Positions 1 through 5,543 of a stretch of 6,659 bases of DNA are shown here, one piece after another. The DNA is from Anaerolineales bacterium. GTDB lineage: Bacteria > Chloroflexota > Anaerolineae > Anaerolineales > Villigracilaceae. How positions within the stretch are numbered: position 1 is the stretch's first letter; every line of letters starts with the position of its first letter. Where the stretch lies: positions 1-6,659 of the forward strand of contig JAQTWR010000150.1 in assembly GCA_028689195.1 (NCBI GenBank). The letters run 5' to 3'. Made by a program: the position numbers and the translations under genes. The notes below the pieces were generated by a model. The model did no database searches. It saw only the letters and a list, made by a program, of their open reading frames with translations, and was not told the DNA's origin.

Positions 1-876
1 GTTCGTCTGAAAGCCGACAAGGTTATATAAATCGCCTGCGAGATTATCCTGCCGAAGTTGAACAACGCCATACGGACGCCTGCCCGTGCGCGGATCGCGC
101 AGCCCCACGGGGCGCATGGGACCGTAAGCCAGAGAATCCACGCCGCGTTCGGCAATCACTTCGACGGGCAGGCAGCCTTCAAAGAATTGTCCCGCCTTCA
201 CGCCCGCGCGGATCGCTTCTTCAAACGAGCGCAACTCAATCCGCTCGGCAGTTTGCAGCGCGGCGACGAAGGCGTAATATTCGTCTTTGGTGAACGGACA
301 ATTGATATAGTCGCCTTCGTCCTGCTCGCCTTTGTCGTAACGCGAGGCGCGAAAAGCGACGTCCATGTTGATTGATTCCGCGCGGACAATCGGCGCAATG
401 GCGTCGAAGAAAAATAAATGCTCCTCGCCGCTGAGTTGGGCAATGGAACGCGAGAGACTCTCCGAAGTCAGCGGACCGCTCGCCACGATAACGGGCGTTT
501 GCGGAATTTCCTTCATCTCCGCGCGGATAATTTCGATGTTTGGATGGTTTTCTATTTTCTGCGTTACTTTGCGCGCGAAGGCTTCGCGGTCAACCGCCAG
601 CGCCGCGCCTGCGGGGAGCGCGGTCTCTTCGGCGCATTCCAGCAGCATGGAATTTAATTCGCGCAGTTCGTTTTTCAACACGCCCGAAGCGCGGTCGGGC
701 AGATTCGAGCCAAGCGAATTCGAGCAGACCAATTCCGCGAAGTCGCCGCTGAGATGCGCGCCCGTCGAGTTTTCAGGGCGCATCTCATAGAGGCGAACTT
801 TGATTCCTTGCTGCGCGGCTTGCCATGCGGCTTCGCTTCCCGCCAATCCGCCGCCAATGATGATAAGATTTTCCAT
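1..876 (-). CDS. trmFO: TrmFO, folate-dependent tRNA (uracil-54-C5)-methyltransferase (C-terminus cut by window edge)
   Basis: 292 residues are visible; the frame stays open to base 1. The family makes ribothymidine at position 54 of the tRNA T-loop, using methylenetetrahydrofolate as carbon donor and FAD/NAD(P)H as reductant, in the cytoplasm. The N-terminus has the FAD-binding dinucleotide signature [10 protein letters not shown] (residues 8-17), followed by YEMRP (30-34) and the family block [10 protein letters not shown] (48-57). Cys51 and Cys235 (in FEGCLPVE) match the two conserved cysteines of TrmFO. FGPMKP-like YGPMRPVGL (251-259), VVQLRQDN (271-278) and YNLVGFQTN (284-292) follow. 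Family members are about 435-450 residues, so roughly 150 C-terminal residues lie outside the window. The start ATG (876-874) lies 3 nt after the kinase stop codon, with no Shine-Dalgarno motif in front, so translation is probably coupled to the kinase gene. The related long-form enzyme GidA/MnmG is excluded by length and by the CSNSLGS and GCLPVE motifs. Confidence 0.95.
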   Translation of the reverse strand, partial: MENLIIIGGGLAGSEAAWQAAQQGIKVRLYEMRPENSTGAHLSGDFAELVCSNSLGSNLPDRASGVLKNELRELNSMLLECAEETALPAGAALAVDREAFARKVTQKIENHPNIEIIRAEMKEIPQTPVIVASGPLTSESLSRSIAQLSGEEHLFFFDAIAPIVRAESINMDVAFRASRYDKGEQDEGDYINCPFTKDEYYAFVAALQTAERIELRSFEEAIRAGVKAGQFFEGCLPVEVIAERGVDSLAYGPMRPVGLRDPRTGRRPYGVVQLRQDNLAGDLYNLVGFQTN

Positions 877-879
877 AGG

Positions 880-2922
880 TTAAGGCTGGGGATTTACGCT
901 AAAGACAAACGTCTTGATAGGCGTCGTTACGTCCCCATACATCAAACGCAGTTCATATGAACCGCTTTGCAAACGAAAAACGCCTGCGATTGCGGGGTCA
1001 TAAAGAACGCAGCCCGCGTGATCGCCATATACGGGACAAGGCATATTCAGCAATTCTTTGCCGCCATCGGCGGGAGCGACGACAACATGCAAAGGGTATC
1101 CAAACACCGTGCCGCAGGACGTGCGCCAAAAGTTCGCGTTCTCGATCACCGCGACAATTTTTGGAAGACTTCCCGCGTCGGGAGAAAACGCGCTGGTTTG
1201 ATTCTGCCATTCGACCACGTTATTCGCCGTCCATAAATTCAACGTCGAGTAGCAATTATCTTCGGGCAGGGCAACGCGAAAAACGCGGTAGCCAATCGCG
1301 GCGACAATCAGTGTCATAAAAACGCGGTACGCGATATTCCAAACGGGAGAAGATAAAACCCGGCGCGCCTGAGATTTTGAAAGGGAAGCCTCGCGCTGTA
1401 TCCGCGCGGATTTCATCGCCATGCTTGTATAGTAACCGCCCACCGCGCCGATCAACGCGCCCAAGATTGCGGCGTATTTTGGTTGGAAAGATTCCGCGCC
1501 GTATCTTTGAAATAGAAAATACATGCTCCACGCGGCTAATCCCGCCAAAGTCCAACTGCTGACGATTTCGGTAAAATGGTCGCGCTTCAATCCGGGTTCA
1601 AATCTTTTGGCTGCGAAACTGGTAACGATGGCGGCAAAGAACAACGCGCCCGCGCCCGCCCAGACATTGAACGCCTCCGCGCTAATCAGCGCCCACGCCG
1701 CCGCGAGAATCAGCGCCCACCACCAACGAAGCGGACGGCTTCGCAGCGCCATTCCAAAGCCGAGCAGCGTGCCGCCCATCGCGCCCGCCAGCGTCAGCGT
1801 CGTAAAATTCAAAATGTTTTGCGGAGAAACCAGAGCGCCAATATATGCGCCAAGCGCCCAACCAAGAGCGGGAAAAAGCGCCACTGCAACATCGGATAAA
1901 GTCGAACCCGCTGCGCGTTGTGGAATCCGCGCCGCCGCGCTTGTCAACTGCGAAGTTGGTTGTGCTATGGGGGCGGTCGCGTCTCCTAACGCGGAATCGG
2001 GTTTGGCGGGCGCGGAAGTTTGTTTGGCAAGAAGCGGCTCGTTTATCGCCAGCGTAGGCAGTTCCGACCTGATTTCCATCTCGGACAAAATCAGCGTTTT
2101 TTCGGGGATGGACTTTTTCAACGCGCTCACCATGTCGGCGGCGGTAGCGAAGCGATTCGCGGGGTCTTTCTCCAACGCTTTGAGAATAACCAATTCCAAA
2201 TCATACGGTATGGCGGGATTGATTTCGCGCGGCGAGGGCAGGCTGTCTTTGATGTGCTTCAAAACGACGGCGATGGGCGTCTCTGCAGAATAAGGGACGC
2301 GCCCCGTCGCCATTTCGTAAAGAACAACGCCCAGCGAATAAATATCGGAACGCCCGTCAAGCGGGTCGCCCATCCCCTGCTCAGGCGACATGTAAAACGG
2401 CGTGCCGACAATGCCTCCGCTTGCGGTGATTTTATTTGCGGATTCCAGAACTTTTGCCAAGCCAAAATCGGAAAGCAGGCAATTGTTTCTTTCGTCCAGC
2501 AGAATATTGGAAGGCTTGACGTCGCGGTGTACGAGACCGTGCGCGTGGGCGTAATCGAGCGCGTCGCCGATTTGCGAAATCCGCTGACGAATTAAGGCTA
2601 GGGATTGCGGAGAGCCGTCGAGGGTATTGGCGAGCGTGCCGCCGGGGAGCAAAGGCATTACAAGGTAGGGATAACCGTTGGCGTTGCCATAATCGAACAC
2701 GGGCAAAATATGCGGATGTTGAAGCTGCGCGAGGATTTTTGCCTCGCGCCCAAAACGCGCCACAAAGTCCGCGTCCTGCGCCAGATGCTGCGGCAAAACT
2801 TTTACGGCTACATAACGATCCATTGCGGGTTGGCGCGCTTTGTAAACGGACGCCATGCCGCCTTCGCCGAGTAAAGCGACAATTTCATACGCGCCAAACA
2901 TTTTCCCAGTTAAATCTTCCAT
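880..2922 (-). CDS. Membrane-anchored Hanks-type Ser/Thr protein kinase with seven predicted TM helices and an external Cys-containing tail
   Basis: 680 residues. The kinase domain (about 11-269) is complete: glycine loop G19-E-G-G-M-A-S-V26, ATP-anchoring Lys41 in VAVK, helix-C Glu60, catalytic loop HRDVKPSN (132-139) with Asp134, metal-binding DFG (152-154), activation-loop end GTPFYMSPE (173-181) and the late Arg257. The HRD arginine suggests activation-loop phosphorylation. Residues about 270-342 are an Ala/Pro/Ser/Thr-rich linker. By eye there are seven hydrophobic segments near 345-366, 371-393, 399-416, 418-438, 451-472, 483-502 and 530-550. With a cytoplasmic kinase, an odd helix count puts residues 551-680 outside. 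That tail has four cysteines (557, 603, 629, 638) and is likely a disulphide-stabilised beta-rich domain; I do not recognise it. It has no PASTA repeats. An AAGGA motif lies 10 nt before the ATG. It is divergent from the phosphatase gene at 3012 and upstream of trmFO. Substrates are unknown. Confidence 0.93.
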   Translation of the reverse strand: MEDLTGKMFGAYEIVALLGEGGMASVYKARQPAMDRYVAVKVLPQHLAQDADFVARFGREAKILAQLQHPHILPVFDYGNANGYPYLVMPLLPGGTLANTLDGSPQSLALIRQRISQIGDALDYAHAHGLVHRDVKPSNILLDERNNCLLSDFGLAKVLESANKITASGGIVGTPFYMSPEQGMGDPLDGRSDIYSLGVVLYEMATGRVPYSAETPIAVVLKHIKDSLPSPREINPAIPYDLELVILKALEKDPANRFATAADMVSALKKSIPEKTLILSEMEIRSELPTLAINEPLLAKQTSAPAKPDSALGDATAPIAQPTSQLTSAAARIPQRAAGSTLSDVAVALFPALGWALGAYIGALVSPQNILNFTTLTLAGAMGGTLLGFGMALRSRPLRWWWALILAAAWALISAEAFNVWAGAGALFFAAIVTSFAAKRFEPGLKRDHFTEIVSSWTLAGLAAWSMYFLFQRYGAESFQPKYAAILGALIGAVGGYYTSMAMKSARIQREASLSKSQARRVLSSPVWNIAYRVFMTLIVAAIGYRVFRVALPEDNCYSTLNLWTANNVVEWQNQTSAFSPDAGSLPKIVAVIENANFWRTSCGTVFGYPLHVVVAPADGGKELLNMPCPVYGDHAGCVLYDPAIAGVFRLQSGSYELRLMYGDVTTPIKTFVFSVNPQP

Positions 2923-2932
2923 GCTTTAGGAT

Positions 2933-2937
2933 TCCTT
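2933..2937 (-). promoter_or_regulatory. Shine-Dalgarno site of the kinase gene
   Basis: AAGGA on the minus strand, 10 nt upstream of the ATG at 2922-2920. It supports this start codon, which also places the protein start a few residues before the first kinase strand. Confidence 0.5.
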
Positions 2938-2944
2938 GCGCGAG

Positions 2945-2953
2945 AGTATAGCA
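2945..2953 (-). promoter_or_regulatory. Candidate extended -10 promoter for the kinase-trmFO unit
   Basis: The minus strand reads TGCTATACT, an extended -10 element (TGn plus a 5/6 match to TATAAT). I find no good -35 at 16-19 bp spacing, which is compatible with an extended -10 promoter. Transcription would begin near 2938, giving a leader of about 16 nt that just contains the AAGGA ribosome-binding site. The upstream DNA is strongly A/T-rich (2960-2976). Inferred from sequence only. Confidence 0.4.
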
Positions 2954-2970
2954 TAATCGTTAAAATTAAA

Positions 2971-2988
2971 ATATTCATTCACGAATAT
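2971..2988. repeat. Inverted repeat in the divergent promoter region, operator candidate
   Basis: ATATTC (2971-2976) and GAATAT (2983-2988) are perfect inverted arms separated by 6 bp. A nested pair ATTC/GAAT with 2 bp between (2977-2986) overlaps it. It sits between the two divergent genes and overlaps the candidate -35 of the phosphatase promoter, a position suited to a repressor site that would act on one or both genes. In AT-rich DNA a 6-bp arm can arise by chance. Confidence 0.3.
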
Positions 2989-3005
2989 CAAAGGCATAGT
3001 AAAAT
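2978..3005 (+). promoter_or_regulatory. Candidate promoter of the phosphatase-channel-P-loop operon
   Basis: TTCACG (2978-2983, 4/6 to the -35 consensus) and TAAAAT (3000-3005, 5/6 to the -10 consensus) are 16 bp apart. Initiation 6-7 nt downstream would fall at about 3011-3012, the A of the ATG itself, so the mRNA would be leaderless. This fits the absence of a Shine-Dalgarno motif at a usable distance: the only AAAGG, at 2990-2994, is 17 nt from the ATG. Inferred by eye. Confidence 0.33.
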
Positions 3006-3011
3006 CGTCGA

Positions 3012-3719
3012 ATGGAAATTCAACTCGCAGTCGCCAAAGTCAACAAATACGCGGTCTCTGAAAGCGGGGATACGCTTGAAGTGATCGAACGTCCCAACGG
3101 CGGACTCTCCGTCGTGCTGGCAGACGGTCAAACTTCGGGACGCGGCGCAAAAGCCGTTTCGCAGCTCGTCGTCCGCAAGGTGATCGGCTTGCTTGCCGAA
3201 GGCGTGCGAGACGGCGCGACCGCGCGCGCCGCATCTGACGCGCTGTTCACAGACAAGGCGGGAAAAGTCACCTGCACGCTGAACATCGCCTCGGTGGATT
3301 TGCACAGCAAGACCATTGTGCTGACGCGCAACAACCCCGCGCCCATGTTCATTTGCCGCGATGAAGAAATCACCGCGCACAAAGAAGAAAGCGTTTCGCT
3401 CGGCGCTTCGCGCAACGTGCGCCCCGTCATCACCGAGTTGGAACTTGAAGCAGGGCTTACCATCATCATCTTCAGCGACGGAATCAGCCACGCGGGAGAA
3501 AGACGCGGGCAGCCGATGAACGTCGGCGCGACGATCCGCTCGATTATAGAAGACCAGGACCCCGCGCCGCAGCAACTCGCCGACTCGCTGCTCGCGCACG
3601 CGGTCAGCCTCGACGATAACCGCCCCGCAGACGACGTGAGCGTGCTGGTGCTGAAGGTCTCCGAACACAGCGGCGACAACGTCCGAAGGATGACCGTCAG
3701 GCTTCCAATCAATGGCTAA
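3012..3719 (+). CDS. SpoIIE/PP2C-type (PPM) Ser/Thr protein phosphatase, single domain
   Basis: 235 residues, essentially one PPM/SpoIIE catalytic domain with no added sensor or membrane segment. Metal-ligand motifs appear in family order: SGD with Asp20; VVLADG with Asp38-Gly39 followed by the Gly-rich turn TSGRGAK (41-47); the NNPAPMF strand-turn (107-113) that corresponds to the family's 'GnpP' segment; IIFSDGISHAGE (152-163) with Asp156; and DDVSVLVLKV (207-216) with Asp207 and Asp208. These predict an active, metal-dependent phosphoprotein phosphatase in the cytoplasm. It is the first gene of a three-gene operon; its last 8 bp overlap the channel-like gene. The divergent Hanks kinase is the obvious candidate opponent, either directly or through a shared substrate. 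Anti-sigma/anti-anti-sigma partners, common for SpoIIE-type phosphatases, are not in the window. The start is the only ATG before the first conserved strand. Confidence 0.88.
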   Translation: MEIQLAVAKVNKYAVSESGDTLEVIERPNGGLSVVLADGQTSGRGAKAVSQLVVRKVIGLLAEGVRDGATARAASDALFTDKAGKVTCTLNIASVDLHSKTIVLTRNNPAPMFICRDEEITAHKEESVSLGASRNVRPVITELELEAGLTIIIFSDGISHAGERRGQPMNVGATIRSIIEDQDPAPQQLADSLLAHAVSLDDNRPADDVSVLVLKVSEHSGDNVRRMTVRLPING

Positions 3720-4776
3720 ACGCAGGCGCGGCGCGGAAGCAAACAAACATCGCTGGCGGCATATTCAAGCCTCGCTGCGCGACACCACAATTTTGCTGGG
3801 CGAGTTTCGCGCTCCGCTGTTATGGTTTTCCATTGCAATTCTTGGCGGGGGATTTCTTTACAACTTCATTTCGACCATCGCCAACGAGCCGACGGACGGT
3901 CTTGCCGAATCCATTTACACGGTTTTGACGCTCACGTTTTTGCAGCCGCCGAACCGCGATTTTCCGCATCACGTCGGTTTGCAATTATTTCACTTCATTA
4001 TGCCCGTCATCGGCATCTTCATGCTCGCGCAGGGATTGGCGGATTTTGGAAGCCTGCTCTTCAATCGCCGCTCGCGCAGTAAGGAATGGGAAATGGCTGT
4101 CGCATCTACCTTAAAAAAACACATCGTTCTCATCGGACTGGGGCATCTCGGCTACCACGTCGCGCTCAAATTGCATGAAGCGGGCGAACAAATCGCGGCG
4201 ATTGAATTCAACGCCAACGCAGATACGATTGCCGCGGCGCGCGAGCTCGGCATTCCCGTCATCCCCGACGACGCGACGCGCCCCGCCGCGCTCGAAGCGG
4301 CAAACATCCGGGAAGCGCGCGCGATTATTCTCGCCAGTCAAAACGATTCGATGAATTTGCAAATTGCGTTGAAAGCGCGCAGCGTGAATCCAAATATCAA
4401 AGTCGTCATCCGCATCTTCGACGAAGATTTCGCGCACGCGCTTCAAGAACAATTTGGATTTATCGCGTTGAGCGCCACAGAAATGGCGGCGCCGATTTTC
4501 GCGGCGTCAGCTTCGGGCGTGGATATTACCAATCCAATTTCGGTGGAGGGACAACTGCTGAGTTTGGCGCGAATTACCGTCTCGGAAGACTCTTCCATTG
4601 CGGGCAAGACCGTCGGCTATGTGGAAGATACTTATCGCCTCAACATTGTTTTAATTCGCCACGATCATCACTCTGAGATGCACCCCACTGATCGCAGCGT
4701 CATTCAAACAGGCGATACGCTCGCCGCGCTCGGCTCGCCCGACCATCTACATCATCTCACGCGCGATAATGAATGA
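3712..4776 (+). CDS. Two-TM channel-like protein with RCK (TrkA-N/TrkA-C) domains and a non-canonical filter
   Basis: 354 residues. A basic N-terminus (1-24) is followed by TM1 (about 35-55), an amphipathic pore-helix-like stretch ending YTVLTLT (69-75), TM2 (about 90-112), and a positively charged linker NRRSRSKEWEM. The RCK N-lobe has the Rossmann strand HIVLIGLGHLG with GxGxxG at 142-147 and acidic Glu165 at the end of strand 2, so NAD(H) or another adenine nucleotide is the likely ligand. DDATRPAAL (186-194) and AIILASQND (204-212) are also typical. TrkA-C spans about 278-350. This is the architecture of bacterial RCK-gated K+ channels, but where TVGYG is expected (after TLT) the sequence reads FLQPPNRDFP, with no filter glycines. 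It may therefore carry another ion, or be a sensor rather than a K+ channel. It overlaps both neighbours by 8 bp, implying translational coupling and a shared task. Confidence 0.85.
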   Translation: MAKRRRGAEANKHRWRHIQASLRDTTILLGEFRAPLLWFSIAILGGGFLYNFISTIANEPTDGLAESIYTVLTLTFLQPPNRDFPHHVGLQLFHFIMPVIGIFMLAQGLADFGSLLFNRRSRSKEWEMAVASTLKKHIVLIGLGHLGYHVALKLHEAGEQIAAIEFNANADTIAAARELGIPVIPDDATRPAALEAANIREARAIILASQNDSMNLQIALKARSVNPNIKVVIRIFDEDFAHALQEQFGFIALSATEMAAPIFAASASGVDITNPISVEGQLLSLARITVSEDSSIAGKTVGYVEDTYRLNIVLIRHDHHSEMHPTDRSVIQTGDTLAALGSPDHLHHLTRDNE

Positions 4777-5122
4777 CGAAAAGCAAGCCGTGATTGGAGT
4801 CGTCGGACCTTGCGGTTCGGGCAAATCCACGCTGATTGCGGGATTAGAGCAGCGCGGCTATCGCTGCCGCCACATCGCGCAGGAACATTCCTACGTTCAA
4901 TATATGTGGCGTCACATCACAAATCCCGACGTTCTCATTTTTCTGCACTGTTCGTTTGAGAATTCCACCGCGCGCCGAAACCTGAACTGGCTACGCGCCG
5001 ACCACGAAGAACAAATGCGGCGGCTATCTCACGCGCTCGAACACGCAGATTTAATTATTGATACAAACGTATTAAATCCAGAAGAAGTTCTTAACCGCGC
5101 GCTGGAATTCCTAAAGGGATAA
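4769..5122 (+). CDS. Small P-loop NTPase / nucleotide-kinase-like protein
   Basis: 117 residues. The Walker A motif GPCGSGKST (13-21) directly follows strand VIGVV. A hydrophobic strand DVLIFLHCS (54-62) takes the Walker B or second-strand position, and is followed by an Arg-rich helix STARRNLNWLR (66-76) like the lid or substrate-binding helix of small-molecule kinases. ADLIIDTNVLNPEEVLNRALEFL (93-115) resembles the C-terminal strand-helix of adenylate-kinase-like and dephospho-CoA-kinase-like enzymes. At 117 residues it is well below the usual 160-200 of those families, with little room for a complete lid. The substrate cannot be told. Its ATG overlaps the end of the channel-like gene by 8 bp, so it probably acts with it, for example binding or making a nucleotide sensed by the RCK domain; this is conjecture. 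The stop is followed at once by a terminator. Confidence 0.75.
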   Translation: MNDEKQAVIGVVGPCGSGKSTLIAGLEQRGYRCRHIAQEHSYVQYMWRHITNPDVLIFLHCSFENSTARRNLNWLRADHEEQMRRLSHALEHADLIIDTNVLNPEEVLNRALEFLKG

Positions 5123-5124
5123 AT

Positions 5125-5142
5125 CCGCGACGCGGTTTTTTT
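5125..5142 (+). terminator. Short intrinsic terminator of the plus-strand operon
   Basis: CCGC (5125-5128), loop GAC, GCGG (5132-5135), then seven T residues (5136-5142), starting 2 nt after the P-loop gene stop codon. The stem is only four GC pairs, so efficiency may be modest. The stop codon is almost part of the structure. Confidence 0.55.
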
Positions 5143-5146
5143 CGCG

Positions 5147-5171
5147 AAAAAAAAGGACGGTTTCGCCGCCC
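5147..5171 (-). terminator. Intrinsic terminator of the moeA-like/response-regulator unit
   Basis: On the minus strand GGGCGG (5171-5166), loop CGAAA, CCGTCC (5160-5155) form a six-pair stem with one G-U pair; it is extended by A-T and G-U pairing at the base. Eight T residues follow (5154-5147). It begins 3 nt after the response-regulator stop codon. This is a stronger terminator than the facing plus-strand one. Read on the plus strand the same hairpin has an A-C mismatch and a poor T-run, so it is less likely to work in that direction. Confidence 0.75.
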
Positions 5172-5174
5172 TCT

Positions 5175-5540
5175 TTATTCCATCAGCCCCGCTTTTTTCA
5201 ACGCATCTTCCAACACTTCCATCGTCACAGGCTTGATCAAAATCGCCTGCGCGCCGCCTCTCAACACGCGCTGTTTCATTTCGGGCTGGTCGTCGGACGT
5301 AATGACGATGACCGGCGCTTTCATCAAGCGCGGTTCGCGTTTGAGATAAGCGAGAATTTCCGTGCCATCAATGCCGGGCATGTTAATATCCAAACAAACA
5401 AAGCGCGGGATGAAATCTCCCAGCATGGAAAGCGCGGCGCTGGAGCCATACGCAACACGGGCGGGAACGTCCAATACCTCCAACATCCTTTGTAAAACAT
5501 CCGCCATACTTCGGTTATCGTCAATGATTAAGCCGTCCAT
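5175..5540 (-). CDS. Single-domain (CheY-like) response regulator
   Basis: 121 residues, a receiver domain only. The acidic pocket is Asp7-Asp8 in LIIDDN; the phosphoacceptor is Asp51 in VCLDINMPGIDG; the switch residue is Thr81 in VIVITSDD; and Lys103-Pro104 (LIKPVT) completes the active site, so it should be phosphorylatable. The aromatic switch residue three positions before the lysine, usually Tyr or Phe, is Ile100, which may weaken the usual Thr/Tyr coupling. There is no DNA-binding or enzymatic output domain, so it must act by binding a partner or relaying phosphate; no histidine kinase is visible. It lies 3 nt downstream of the moeA-like gene with its own strong GGAGG site, and is followed by an intrinsic terminator. 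Confidence 0.93.
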   Translation of the reverse strand: MDGLIIDDNRSMADVLQRMLEVLDVPARVAYGSSAALSMLGDFIPRFVCLDINMPGIDGTEILAYLKREPRLMKAPVIVITSDDQPEMKQRVLRGGAQAILIKPVTMEVLEDALKKAGLME

Positions 5541-5543
5541 AGT

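Noticed and set aside
58..790. Plus-strand open frames opposite trmFO
   Set aside because: The minus strand encodes a continuous TrmFO sequence with conserved motifs throughout; the plus-strand frames show no coherent protein.
1523..2293. 256-codon open frame on the plus strand opposite the kinase gene
   Set aside because: It is antisense to the linker and TM region of a well-supported kinase, has Ala/Ser/Arg-rich composition with no recognisable domain, and has no ribosome-binding site. Stop-poor antisense frames are expected at this GC content.
2923..3011. Possible riboswitch or small RNA in the divergent region
   Set aside because: The region is only 89 bp, has a single short inverted repeat and no GC-rich stem with a T-run on either strand.
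2988..3746. 252-codon open frame on the minus strand opposite the phosphatase gene
   Set aside because: The plus-strand frame has all PPM metal-binding motifs and sits in a coupled operon. The antisense frame is His/Arg/Asp-rich without family motifs.
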